This document shows, piece after piece, positions 51,442-60,475 of a stretch of DNA of 64,000 bases (positions are counted from its first letter, which is position 1; each line of letters starts with the position of its first letter). The notes beneath the pieces are model-generated. The model was given only the letters and a program-made list of their open reading frames with translations, made no database searches and was not told the origin of the DNA. The position numbers and the translations under genes were made by a program. Source of the DNA: Opitutaceae bacterium UBA2377 (GTDB taxonomy: Bacteria > Verrucomicrobiota > Verrucomicrobiia > Opitutales > Opitutaceae); the NCBI GenBank assembly GCA_002344205.1, contig DDSZ01000039.1, positions 190,299-254,298 of the forward strand. Reading direction: 5' to 3'.

Positions 51442-52485
51442 ATGCCGGACAAACCCAGCATCACGGTCTGCGACGCCACCCTGCGCGATGGCTCGCACGC
51501 CTGCAGCCACCAGATCACGCTGGAGCAGGTCCGCACCTACGCCGCCGCGTCCGAGGCGGCCGGGTTCTCTTTTCTCGAAGTCGGCCACGGCAACGGGCTC
51601 GGCGCCTCCTCCCTTCAGGTCGGCGAAAGCCTCGTGCCCGAGGGCGAGATGCTCCGCGCGGCCAAGGCCTGCCTCCGCCGCACCAAGCTCAGCGTCCACG
51701 TCATTCCGGGCTTCGCCACCATCCAGCGCGACATCGCCGGTGCGCTCGATGCGGGTGTGGACCTCTTCCGCGTCGGCTGCCACTGCACCGAGGCCGACAT
51801 CACCCAACGCCACATCGGCCACGTGCGTTCCGTCGGTCGCGAGGCCTGGGGCGTGCTCATGATGAGTCACATGGCCTCGAAGGACGTGCTCCTCGAGGAG
51901 GCCAAGAAAATGCAGTCCTACGGTGCCCAGGGCATCGTGCTCATGGATTCGGCCGGCGCGTATTTTCCCGCGGATGTCACCGAGAAGATCGGTCTGCTCG
52001 CCAGCCGCCTCGACGTGCCGGTCGGCTTCCACGCCCACGACAACCTCGGCCTGAGCATCGCCAACTCGCTGGCCGCATTGGAGGCCGGCGCCCGCATCAT
52101 CGACGGCACGGCCAAGGGTTTCGGCGCCGGCGCGGGCAACGCGCCGCTCGAACTCCTCGCCGCCGTCCTGCGCCAGCGCGGCTACCCAACCTCGCTCGAT
52201 TTCTACCGGGCCCTCGATGTCGCCGGGGTGGCGGAAAAACTTTTCGCGGGCTCCCTGCCCGGCGCCAGCGACATCACGATCGTCAGCGGACTGGCGGGCG
52301 TGTTCTCCGGTTTCGCCAAACCCGTCCAGCGCGCCGCGACCCAGCTCGGCGTGGACCCGCGCGATGTCTTCTTCGAACTGGGCCGCCGCAAGGTCGTGGG
52401 CGGCCAGGAAGACATCATCCTCGAAGTCGCCAACGAACTCGCCCGCCGTCAGGCCGGCGCCAACCCCGGATCACCCGCCCCATGA
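51442..52485 (+). CDS. 4-hydroxy-2-oxovalerate aldolase (MhpE/DmpG family)
   Basis: A 347-residue HMGL-like TIM-barrel pyruvate aldolase with C-terminal communication domain. VCDATLRDGSHACSHQ gives the metal-binding Asp, the Arg and the catalytic His; VGFHAHDNLGLSIANS has the two further metal-binding His; GAGAGNAPLELL and ELGRRKVVGGQEDII are highly conserved. Standard activity is reversible cleavage into pyruvate and an aldehyde. It is translationally adjacent (2 nt) to the dehydrogenase, with a 4-nt overlap into the next SDR gene. Here it may handle a two- or three-carbon unit for a branched sugar. Confidence 0.93.
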   Translation: MPDKPSITVCDATLRDGSHACSHQITLEQVRTYAAASEAAGFSFLEVGHGNGLGASSLQVGESLVPEGEMLRAAKACLRRTKLSVHVIPGFATIQRDIAGALDAGVDLFRVGCHCTEADITQRHIGHVRSVGREAWGVLMMSHMASKDVLLEEAKKMQSYGAQGIVLMDSAGAYFPADVTEKIGLLASRLDVPVGFHAHDNLGLSIANSLAALEAGARIIDGTAKGFGAGAGNAPLELLAAVLRQRGYPTSLDFYRALDVAGVAEKLFAGSLPGASDITIVSGLAGVFSGFAKPVQRAATQLGVDPRDVFFELGRRKVVGGQEDIILEVANELARRQAGANPGSPAP

Positions 52486-53537
52486 AAGCCGCCCTCGATC
52501 TCGTTCGCGCCGATGCCGAAGCCGTGCTCTCGGGCCGCACCGCCCGGCTCGATGCGCTGCGCGGTCAGCACCTGTTCATCAGCGGCGGCACGGGTTTCCT
52601 CGGCGCGTGGCTGCTGGAACTGGCCGCCGTGCTCAACGCGCAGCACGGCTTCGGACTCAAGCTCACCGTCTTCAGCCGCAACGCCCGCGATTTTGCCCGG
52701 CGCTGGCCACACCTGGGCAAACTCGATTGGATCCATTTCCAAGAAGGCGACATCCGCTACCTCGCCGAGCTGCCGCGCGACACGCGCTACATCATCCACG
52801 CCGCCGCCCTCACCGACCGCCGCCTCTTCGCCTCCCAGCCCGGCGCGGTCGCCGAAACGAACGGCCTGGGCACGCTGCGCATCCTGCGCGCCGCCAATTT
52901 GCTCGAGGACCTGCAGAAATTCGTGCTGCTCAGCTCCGGCCTCGTTTACGGCCGGCAGCCGTGGGAAACGCCCGCCATCGCGGAAAATTTCGCCGGACCG
53001 TTGCGTTGCGACGAGGTCACGTCGGTTTACGCCGAGTCCAAGCGCTACGCCGAGGTCATCGCCCAGTGCGCGATCAGCGAGAGCAAGCTGCCGGTCGTCA
53101 CGCTGCGTCCTTTTGCCTTCGTCGGTCCCTACCAGTCGCTGCAACTGCCGTGGGCCGTCACCGACTTTATCCGCGACAGCCTGAACGGCGGCCCCATCCG
53201 CATCATGGGCGACGGCGCCACGGTGCGCAGCATCCTGTATGGCAGCGATTTTGCCTTCTGGGTCCTCTCCACGCTCGTGAACGGCCGGGCGCGCGAAACC
53301 TACAACGTCGGCAGTCCCGAGCCCATTGACCTGATCTCGCTCGCGCGTCTCATCACCCGCCACTTCACGCCGGCCCCGGAGATCCGCACCGGCGTGGGCC
53401 AGTCCGGCCACGACCGCAACCGCCTCGTGCCCGTCATCGCCAAGTCCGCGCACGATCTCGGCGCCGCCGTGACCGTGCCGCTCCCCGTGGCCATTGAGCG
53501 CACCATCGCGTGGAACCGGCTCATCCAATCTTCATGA
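52482..53537 (+). CDS. NAD-dependent epimerase/reductase (SDR)
   Basis: A 351-residue extended SDR. LFISGGTGFLGAWLLELAAVL is the cofactor loop; LSSGLVYGR and SVYAESKRYAEVIA carry Ser and Tyr-x-x-x-Lys. It overlaps both neighbours by 4 nt, tightly coupling it to the aldolase and the ThDP enzyme. By analogy with YerF in yersiniose synthesis, it could reduce the keto group left after addition of a two-carbon branch. The long N-terminal extension (about 28 residues) before the Rossmann strand resembles that of the SDR at 49509. Confidence 0.83.
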   Translation: MKAALDLVRADAEAVLSGRTARLDALRGQHLFISGGTGFLGAWLLELAAVLNAQHGFGLKLTVFSRNARDFARRWPHLGKLDWIHFQEGDIRYLAELPRDTRYIIHAAALTDRRLFASQPGAVAETNGLGTLRILRAANLLEDLQKFVLLSSGLVYGRQPWETPAIAENFAGPLRCDEVTSVYAESKRYAEVIAQCAISESKLPVVTLRPFAFVGPYQSLQLPWAVTDFIRDSLNGGPIRIMGDGATVRSILYGSDFAFWVLSTLVNGRARETYNVGSPEPIDLISLARLITRHFTPAPEIRTGVGQSGHDRNRLVPVIAKSAHDLGAAVTVPLPVAIERTIAWNRLIQSS

Positions 53538-55369
53538 AATCGAAAGTCAGCGATATCGTCGCCCGCTTTTTCGCCGGCAAGGGCATCACCCATGGCTTCG
53601 GCATCATCGGCTCCGCCAACTCGCACCTGTTCGATTCGTTTTTCAACACCACGCCCGGGATCGAGCTGGTCTGCAACCACCACGAGCAGGCCTGCACGAT
53701 GGCGGTGCAAACCTACTGGAAAGTCACCGGCACGCCCACCTTCGCCCTCGTGACCGCCGGCGCCGGCTCGAGCAACGCCATCACCGGCGTGCTCTCGGCG
53801 TGGGCCGATTCCATCCCGTGCATCGTGCTTTCCGGACAGGAAAACGCGCGCTACATCACGCCCGATCACGCGCTCCGCCTGTATGGCATCCAGGGTTACG
53901 ACAGCCCGTTGGCCGTCAGCAAGATGACCAAATACGGCGCGCGCGTCATGGACCCGCGTCAGGTGCTGTTCGAGTTGGAGAAAGCGTGGCACTTCGCCAC
54001 CACCGGACGCCCCGGCCCCTGCTGGCTGGATTTCCCGATGAACGTCCAGGGCGCCCTCGTCGAGGAGGACGATCTGCCGCATTTCCAACCGCCAAAACCG
54101 GAACCGGCTGCTGTCCCGCTCTCCGGCGACGCCCTCGCCAAGGAAGTGAAGCAGGCTCTCGCCCATCTCACCGCCGCCGAGCGCCCGCTGCTCTGGCTCG
54201 GCGTGGGCATCACGATGGCCGGCGCCCGCGAAGAAATCCTCCGCCTCGTGGAGCAACTCGGCATCCCCGCGCTCGTGACCTGGTCGGCGGTGGACCTGCT
54301 GCCCTCGGAGCATCCGCTCGTCGTCGGCCGCGCCGGCACCTACGGGCAGCGCGCGGCCAATCTCATTCTCCAGAACTGCGACTACCTGCTCGCCATCGGC
54401 ACTCGCCTCGCCATCCCGCAGATCGGTTACGAAGTCGCCGAGCTGGCCCGCGCCGCCAAGCAGATCACGGTCGTGGACATTGATCCGACCGAGCTGCGGA
54501 AATACCCGCAGCGTTTCAATCATCCCGTTCACGCCGACGCCGGTGATTTCATCCGCGCCCTGCAATCATCCGCGCCGCGCGCCCCCGCCTCCGCACATGC
54601 CGCCTGGGTTGCCCGCTGTCAGGCCACGCGCGCCCGCTTCCCGTGGATCGGGCCGGAACACGCCGACCAGCGCGGCTTCATGAACACCTACCGGTTCATG
54701 GCGAAGCTCGGTCCGCACCTGAAACCCGACCAGGTCATCGTGACCGACATGGGCACGGCCCTGCTGTGCGGCCATCAGGCGCTCGCGATCAAACCGCCGC
54801 AACGCCTGCTGACCTCCCAAGGCCTCGGCGAAATGGGCTTCGGCCTGCCCGGGGCCATCGGCGCTTCGTTCGCCCGCAACCGCGGCGAGGTCATGTGCCT
54901 CAACTGCGACGGCGGCATGATGATGAACCTGCAGGAGCTGCAGACCGTCGTCCACCACCGGCTGCCCATCAAACTTTTCATCTTCAACAACGACGGCTAC
55001 CTCATGATCAAGCACACGCAGAAGGCTATCATGGACGGGCGCTACGCCGGCACCGACCGCAAGTCGGGCGTGAGCTGCCCCGACTTCACGAAGCTCGCCG
55101 CCGCCTTCGACCTGCCCGCCTGGCAAATCCGCACCTGGGAGGATTTCGACCGGGTGCTGCCGCAGGCGCAGGCCGCCACCGGCCCCTGCATCGTCGAGGT
55201 GTTCATGGACCCCGAGCAATATTTCCACCCCAAGCTCTCCCTCGCGAAACAGGCCGACGGCACGCTCGTGTCACCCCCGCTGGAGGACCTTTCACCCTTG
55301 CTGCCGCGAGCCGTGCTCCGCGAGGAGATGGGCGGCACGCTGCACCCGAAGTCGGAGCACCTCGCCTGA
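53534..55369 (+). CDS. ThDP-dependent acetolactate-synthase-like enzyme (possible YerE analogue)
   Basis: A 611-residue three-domain ThDP enzyme. The catalytic Glu is in ELVCNHHEQACTMA near residues 48-61; the ThDP/metal motif is CDGGMMMNLQELQT to FNNDGYLMIK near 455-490; GEMGFGLPGAIGA precedes it. The middle domain (about 200-350) matches the AHAS/pyruvate-oxidase family. In Y. pseudotuberculosis O:VI, YerE, an AHAS-like enzyme, adds the acetaldehyde unit from pyruvate to CDP-4-keto-3,6-dideoxyglucose. Linkage to rfbFGH makes a similar carboligation likely; no branched-chain amino acid genes are nearby. Confidence 0.88.
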   Translation: MKSKVSDIVARFFAGKGITHGFGIIGSANSHLFDSFFNTTPGIELVCNHHEQACTMAVQTYWKVTGTPTFALVTAGAGSSNAITGVLSAWADSIPCIVLSGQENARYITPDHALRLYGIQGYDSPLAVSKMTKYGARVMDPRQVLFELEKAWHFATTGRPGPCWLDFPMNVQGALVEEDDLPHFQPPKPEPAAVPLSGDALAKEVKQALAHLTAAERPLLWLGVGITMAGAREEILRLVEQLGIPALVTWSAVDLLPSEHPLVVGRAGTYGQRAANLILQNCDYLLAIGTRLAIPQIGYEVAELARAAKQITVVDIDPTELRKYPQRFNHPVHADAGDFIRALQSSAPRAPASAHAAWVARCQATRARFPWIGPEHADQRGFMNTYRFMAKLGPHLKPDQVIVTDMGTALLCGHQALAIKPPQRLLTSQGLGEMGFGLPGAIGASFARNRGEVMCLNCDGGMMMNLQELQTVVHHRLPIKLFIFNNDGYLMIKHTQKAIMDGRYAGTDRKSGVSCPDFTKLAAAFDLPAWQIRTWEDFDRVLPQAQAATGPCIVEVFMDPEQYFHPKLSLAKQADGTLVSPPLEDLSPLLPRAVLREEMGGTLHPKSEHLA

Positions 55370-55388
55370 ACCCGCTCTCCGCCCGCCC

Positions 55389-56318
55389 ATGAAAACCATC
55401 ACGCTCGTCAGCGGCTGCTACAACGAGGAGGACAACCTCCCCGATCTCGTGGCCCGCGTCTTCGCCGCCGCCGCGAAGTTCCCGCAGTATGCCTGGGAAT
55501 ACATCATCGTGGACAACTGTTCCACCGACGGCTCGCGCACGCTGCTCCGCCGGATGGCCGCCGAGGACAAGCGGATCAAGGTCATCTTCAACACCCGCAA
55601 CTTCGGCTACATCCGCTCGCCCTACTACGGCATCCTCCAGGCCCGCGGCGACGCGGTCATCTACCTCGCCTCCGACCTGCAGGACCCGCCGGAGCTGATC
55701 ACCGAGTTTATCCCGAAGTGGGAGGAAGGCTTCAAGGTGGTCGCCGCGATCAAGAGCGAGAGCGAGGAATCCGCGCTCTTCTTCATGGCCCGCAAGGCCT
55801 ACTACGCGTTGGTGGCCAGCTTCAGCAACGTGGACCTGCTGAAAAACTTCACGGGCTTCGGCCTCTACGACCAGACCGTGGTCGAGCAGATGCGGCAACT
55901 CGACGACCCCTATCCCTACTTTCGCGGCATCATCGTCGAGCTGGGTTACCCGATCGCGCGCGTCAGCTTCGTGCAACCGCGGCGCAAGCGCGGTTTTTCC
56001 AAGAGCAATTTCTACAGCCTCTACGACGTCGCGATGCTGGGCTTCACCAACCACAGCAAGGTGCCGCTCCGCCTGGCCACGATGTTCGGCTTCGCCATGT
56101 CCGCGCTCTCGTTTCTCATCGGCCTGATCTACCTCGTGCTGAAACTGATCCTCTGGCGCGAGTTCACCATCGGCCTCGCCCCGGTCGTCGTCGGCCTGTT
56201 TTTCCTCGGCTCGGTCCAGCTGCTCTTCATCGGCATCCTCGGCGAATACATCGGCGCCATCCACACGCACGTCACGAAGCGCCCGCTCGTCGTCGAGCAG
56301 GAACGGATCAACTTCTGA
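55389..56318 (+). CDS. GT2 polyprenyl-phosphate sugar transferase (GtrB/ArnC-like)
   Basis: A 309-residue membrane GT2. TLVSGCYNEEDNLPDLV starts the GT-A domain; IIVDNCSTDGS, YLASDLQDPPELI (metal-binding D-x-D region) and PRRKRGFSKSNFY are typical of GtrB/DPM-type enzymes. Two C-terminal helices (about 228-255 and 262-288) with LFIGILGEYIGAI end the protein. It probably makes undecaprenyl-phosphate sugar for the GT-C enzymes of the window. Nineteen nt after the ThDP gene. Confidence 0.92.
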   Translation: MKTITLVSGCYNEEDNLPDLVARVFAAAAKFPQYAWEYIIVDNCSTDGSRTLLRRMAAEDKRIKVIFNTRNFGYIRSPYYGILQARGDAVIYLASDLQDPPELITEFIPKWEEGFKVVAAIKSESEESALFFMARKAYYALVASFSNVDLLKNFTGFGLYDQTVVEQMRQLDDPYPYFRGIIVELGYPIARVSFVQPRRKRGFSKSNFYSLYDVAMLGFTNHSKVPLRLATMFGFAMSALSFLIGLIYLVLKLILWREFTIGLAPVVVGLFFLGSVQLLFIGILGEYIGAIHTHVTKRPLVVEQERINF

Positions 56319-56380
56319 CCGGGCGCGGGCGGACTATTGGCTTCACATCCCCCGTCGGCGGGAGTTGAGTTGCCTGAACG

Positions 56381-56938
56381 ATGAAGCCCGACCCTGCCGC
56401 GCCGGCCGATCCGCAGAACCTCCTCCGCCAGCAGCTCATCCTGGCGCAGGTGCGGATCATGGAGCTGGAGGACACCCGGGACGAACTTGCGCCGCAGATC
56501 GCCCAGCTGGAAAAACTGCTGGCCGAGGCGCAAACGCTCGCCGATCACCAGACCGGCACCGCCGCCCACCTTGAACGGGTCCGCGCCGGCCTGCAGGCCG
56601 AGTTCGACCACCTGCGCCACATGCAACATGTGACCAACGAGGCGCTGAACACGGCCCGGGCCGAGGCCGGCGCGCTGGCCGCCCGGGAAAAAACCCTGCT
56701 GGACGAAGTCGAAAGTCTCCACCTGCTCACCCACCAACTGGCCGAGACGGAGCGGCAGCACCTCACCCGCATCGCTGCACTGGAAAAAGATATCGCCGCC
56801 GCGCTGGCGGCATCCACCGCGCGGCAGGAGCGCATCAATCAGCTCGATGCCGAGCGCCGCGTCATGAAGGCCTCCCGCAGTTGGCGCTGGACCGCGTGGC
56901 TGCGCTCCCTCGAGCGCACCTTTGGCGGCAAGCCATGA
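56381..56938 (+). CDS. Coiled-coil protein with glycosyltransferase-tail motif
   Basis: A 185-residue, almost wholly alpha-helical, Glu/Ala/Gln-rich protein (coiled coil about residues 12-155). It ends in MKASRSWRWTAWLRSLER, resembling the S-R-S-W-R-x-T-x-P-L-R segment found at the end of coiled-coil tails of many GT2/GT4 enzymes. As a separate protein it may scaffold the glycosyltransferase encoded next, whose start overlaps its stop by 4 nt. Confidence 0.75.
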   Translation: MKPDPAAPADPQNLLRQQLILAQVRIMELEDTRDELAPQIAQLEKLLAEAQTLADHQTGTAAHLERVRAGLQAEFDHLRHMQHVTNEALNTARAEAGALAAREKTLLDEVESLHLLTHQLAETERQHLTRIAALEKDIAAALAASTARQERINQLDAERRVMKASRSWRWTAWLRSLERTFGGKP

Positions 56939-58866
56939 GTGCGACGCCCACCATCCGTCTGCTCGGCGAGGTGGAGAGCCCCCGTCCGCTGCGCGCCCAC
57001 CACGGCTTGGTTGCCGTGCAAGGCTGGTGCTTCCTGGCCGGAGAAGCCGAGCCACCGGCGGTGCGCCTCACCACCGCCGCTAATCATCTGGAGCAAACCG
57101 CCCGGTTGAAACGACCCGATCTGACCGCTCTGCACGCCCACGAACCCGCGGCCGCGCACGGCGGCTTCGTCATCGAGGGCCGCCTACCCGCCGGGGTCCA
57201 TCTTGCCCGCCTGGAAGCCCGGCTGCCCGACGGCAACTGGCTGGTTTTCAAAACGCTGTCCCTCGCGGTGGAGGCCGCGCCCTTCGCCGCCGGCATCGAT
57301 GCACCCGCCGTCACCGGCACCGTGAGCCAGCGTCTCCATGTCGAAGGCTGGGCGCTGCATCCCGGCCAACCGCTCCAAGAACTCGCCCTCCGCTACGGTC
57401 ATCAGGAGATTCCCTGCGCCCTCGGCCGCCCGCGGCCGGATCTCGCCCGGAGCCATCCCACCTCACCCCATGCGGCCAAGGCCGGTTTCAAGAGCCGCGT
57501 GATCCTCTCCGCCGGACGCGGGCCGGTGCGCCTGAAGGCCCGGTTGTCCGACGGCTCCATCGCCATCGCCCGCACCCTGCTGCACGTCAACATCACCACC
57601 GATGAGAATCACGACGGCCGGATTGATTTCGCCGCGAAGCGCATCGGACTCGCCGCCGTGCGCCCGACCGAGGCTCCGCGCACCGGAGCCGCTTCCGGCC
57701 GGCCGCGCAACGTGCTGTTCATCCTGCCCGGGAGCTTCGCCGCCAACAGCGCCCTGCACGCCGCCGCGCTGGCCAACGAGCTCGCGCGCGCCGGCCACGC
57801 CTGCGCCATCGCGGTGCCGCACGACCTGTCCACGCTCGCCCACCACCATGCGCCGGCGTTTCGCGGACTGCTGCACGCCGAGGCCGCCGCAGGAATCCGC
57901 TTTGCCGATGGCCGCGGTCCCGATTTCATCCACGCGTGGACCACGCGCGAGAACGTCCGCCAGCTGACGGAAAACATCCGCTCGCGCGATGGCACCCGGG
58001 TGGTGGTCCATCTGGAGGACAACGAACTGGAAGTCCTCGCCCATGCGCTCGGCCGTTCCGTCGCCGAACTCGGAGTCCTTGCCCCGGCAGAACTTGACCG
58101 GCTGGTGCCGCCAGACCTCTCGCACCCGCTCCGCAGCCGGGATTTTCTCACCCGGGCCGACGGTATCACGCTCATCACGGATCGGCTGGCCGGGTTTGTC
58201 CCGGCCGGACGACCGCACCAGACCATCTGGCCGGCGGCGGATGCCCGCTATTTCCGCCCGCTGCCCCGACCCGATGAGTTCAGGGCTTTGCTCGACCGCC
58301 GGCCCGGGGAGACCGTGTTGTTCTACCACGGCAACGTGCACGCCGCCAACGCCGCCGAAGTGCGCGAGCTCTACCTCGCCGTGCTCCGGCTCAACGAGGC
58401 GGGCCAGCCCGTGACCCTCATTCGCACCGGCCTTGACTCCGTGGATTTTCTCGGCGCGCTCGCCGCCGAGGTCGCGCCGCACGTGCTCGCGCTCGGCCAG
58501 GTTCTGCATCACCGCCATCTGCCGCCGCTGCTGGCCCTCGCCGACATCTTCGTGCAGCCGGGCACGGCCGACGCCTTCAACGACCATCGCTTCCCTTCCA
58601 AGCTGCCGGAGTTCTTCGCCCTCGGCCGTCCGGTGATCCTGCCCCGCACCAATCTCGGCCACATGGTCCGCCACGGCACCGATGCCTACGTCTTGGACCG
58701 CGCCGATGCCACCGGCATCGCCGCCGCCGTGACCGAACTGCGCCACAACCCGGCGCGGTGCGAACGCCTCGCACAGGGCGCCCGGACTTTCGCCGCGCAG
58801 CACTTCAGCTGGCGGCGCAGCGCCGCGGCCGTCGCGGAGTTCTACGGCAAACTGGCGGCCGGGTGA
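56935..58866 (+). CDS. GT4-like glycosyltransferase with two N-terminal GW modules
   Basis: A 643-residue protein. Two related beta modules occupy about residues 28-115 (VQGWCFLAGEAE, KRPDL, GGFVIEG, PDGNW) and 133-220 (VEGWALHPGQPL, PRPDL, AGFKSRV, DGS). A GT-B glycosyltransferase follows from about 255 (NVLFILPGSFAANSALHAAALANELARAGH) to the end, with the donor-site FPSKLPEFFALGRPVIL near 554-570. The modules match those in the 1359-residue protein at 40829 and may bind glycan or mediate assembly. Start ATG 56935 overlaps the previous stop. Confidence 0.85.
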   Translation: MSATPTIRLLGEVESPRPLRAHHGLVAVQGWCFLAGEAEPPAVRLTTAANHLEQTARLKRPDLTALHAHEPAAAHGGFVIEGRLPAGVHLARLEARLPDGNWLVFKTLSLAVEAAPFAAGIDAPAVTGTVSQRLHVEGWALHPGQPLQELALRYGHQEIPCALGRPRPDLARSHPTSPHAAKAGFKSRVILSAGRGPVRLKARLSDGSIAIARTLLHVNITTDENHDGRIDFAAKRIGLAAVRPTEAPRTGAASGRPRNVLFILPGSFAANSALHAAALANELARAGHACAIAVPHDLSTLAHHHAPAFRGLLHAEAAAGIRFADGRGPDFIHAWTTRENVRQLTENIRSRDGTRVVVHLEDNELEVLAHALGRSVAELGVLAPAELDRLVPPDLSHPLRSRDFLTRADGITLITDRLAGFVPAGRPHQTIWPAADARYFRPLPRPDEFRALLDRRPGETVLFYHGNVHAANAAEVRELYLAVLRLNEAGQPVTLIRTGLDSVDFLGALAAEVAPHVLALGQVLHHRHLPPLLALADIFVQPGTADAFNDHRFPSKLPEFFALGRPVILPRTNLGHMVRHGTDAYVLDRADATGIAAAVTELRHNPARCERLAQGARTFAAQHFSWRRSAAAVAEFYGKLAAG

Positions 58867-59049
58867 AATCACGGCCCCATCCGGCCGGTTTTATGGCTTG
58901 TCAGCCCAGCCGGCCCTTTGCCCCTATAAAACCGAACCGGAATCCATTGATGAACATTTTGTGCAAACACCCGCCTGTTTTTTCCTCGATCCTCCCGGCC
59001 GGCCACCCCTTGCAGCACCGATCGTTGGCGAAAACGCACTGACTTGATC
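58867..59049. other. Short spacer
   Basis: This 183-bp gap has no gene and none of the heptamer arrays seen further left. An inverted GGCCGG pair and an AT-rich CTATAAAA at 58923-58930 are visible, the latter a possible -10-like box for the gene at 59050. Confidence 0.35.
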
Positions 59050-60465
59050 ATGGAGGCCCCTTCCGAAATCACCCGCCAGCATTTGTTGAAAGTCGGCAGC
59101 TTTTTCGACACCGCGCCCGCCCCCAATGCCGCCGGCCGTCACTATCGCAGCCTGCTGGCCCGCTACTATAACCTGCTGATCCCCGCCGGGGCTTCCGTGT
59201 TGGAAATCGGCTGCGGCAACGGCGACTTGCTCGCCCGGCTGCAGGCCCATCGCAAGGTCGGCGTCGATCTCTCCGCCCGCCAGATCGAACTGGCGCGCGC
59301 CCGGATCCCGGAAGCCGAGCTGCACGTCCAGGCCGGTGAAACCCTCGAACTCAACGAGCGCTTCGACTGCATCATCATCTCGGACACCCTGAACTTTGCC
59401 GCCGACGTCCAGAGAATTTTCGAGAAACTCCATGCCGTCTCCCATGCGGACACCCGGTTGTTCGTAAATTTCCACAATTCATTGTGGCGGCCCTTTCTCA
59501 CCCTGGCCACTTGGCTGGGATTCAAAAGTCACCAGCCCACCAGCAGCTGGCTGGCCACCTCGGATGTGCTCAACCTGCTGCAGCTCGGCGGCTGGAGCCC
59601 GATCGCCCGGCAAAGCCGCGTGCTGGTCCCCGTCAGTCTGCTCGGGCTGGATTATCTGGCGAACCGCTGGCTGGCCCCGCTGCTGCAGTGGTTCTGCCTC
59701 ACGGTCTTCATCGCCGCCCGGCCCGCGCGCGCAATTGGCGCCACCAAGCCCTCCGTTTCCGTCATCATCCCCGCCCGCAACGAGGCCGGCAACATTGCCG
59801 CCGCAATCCAGCGCACCCCCAAAATGGGCGCCGGCACCGAGCTCATTTTTGTCGAAGGCCACTCGCGCGACGATACCTGGGAGCAGATCCAAAAAGTCGC
59901 CCGCGAGCATCCCGGCATGAACATAAAGATCATGCAGCAGACCGGCCGCGGCAAAGGCGATGCCGTGCGCCTGGGCTTCGCCGCCGCCACCGGCGACATC
60001 CTCATGATCCTCGACGCCGATCTCACGATGCCACCCGAGGAGCTGCCCAAATTCTATGACGTTCTGGCCAACGGCCAGGCCGAGTTCGCCAACGGCGTGC
60101 GGCTCGTCTATCCGATGGATGAAAAGGCGATGCAGTTCCTGAACCTCTGCGCGAACAAGACCTTCGGCCTCATCTTCACCTGGCTGCTCGGCCAGCCGGT
60201 CAAGGACACCCTTTGCGGCACCAAGGTGCTCCGCCGCGCCCACTACGAGAAGATCGCCGCCAACCGCGCCTACTTCGGCGACTTCGACCCCTTCGGCGAC
60301 TTCGACCTGCTCTTCGGCGCCGCGAAACTGAACCTCAAGATCGCCGACGTGCCGATCCGCTACAAGGAGCGCACCTACGGCGAGACCAACATCCAGCGCT
60401 GGAAACACGGCTGGCTGCTGCTGCGCATGGTCCTGTTCGCCGCGCGCAAACTCAAGTTCACCTGA
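59050..60465 (+). CDS. Fused methyltransferase-GT2 glycosyltransferase
   Basis: A 471-residue bifunctional protein. The N-terminal half (about 1-220) is a class I methyltransferase with VLEIGCGNGDLLARL near residues 51-65 and IIISDTLNFAADV. The C-terminal half (about 234-471) is a GT2: VSVIIPARNEAGNIAAAIQ, GRGKGDAVRLGFAAATGDILMILDADL (D-x-D) and YKERTYGETNIQRWKHGWLLLRM, typical of dolichol-phosphate-mannose-synthase-like enzymes. ATG 59050 preferred over TTG 59044. Fusion suggests coupled sugar transfer and methylation. Confidence 0.88.
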   Translation: MEAPSEITRQHLLKVGSFFDTAPAPNAAGRHYRSLLARYYNLLIPAGASVLEIGCGNGDLLARLQAHRKVGVDLSARQIELARARIPEAELHVQAGETLELNERFDCIIISDTLNFAADVQRIFEKLHAVSHADTRLFVNFHNSLWRPFLTLATWLGFKSHQPTSSWLATSDVLNLLQLGGWSPIARQSRVLVPVSLLGLDYLANRWLAPLLQWFCLTVFIAARPARAIGATKPSVSVIIPARNEAGNIAAAIQRTPKMGAGTELIFVEGHSRDDTWEQIQKVAREHPGMNIKIMQQTGRGKGDAVRLGFAAATGDILMILDADLTMPPEELPKFYDVLANGQAEFANGVRLVYPMDEKAMQFLNLCANKTFGLIFTWLLGQPVKDTLCGTKVLRRAHYEKIAANRAYFGDFDPFGDFDLLFGAAKLNLKIADVPIRYKERTYGETNIQRWKHGWLLLRMVLFAARKLKFT

Positions 60466-60475
60466 ACGCGTCCGC

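Noticed and set aside
50561..52485. Aldolase/dehydrogenase pair considered as an aromatic meta-cleavage remnant
   Set aside because: No hydratase, ring-cleavage dioxygenase or decarboxylase gene is present; the genes are embedded with 2-4 nt junctions among sugar genes.
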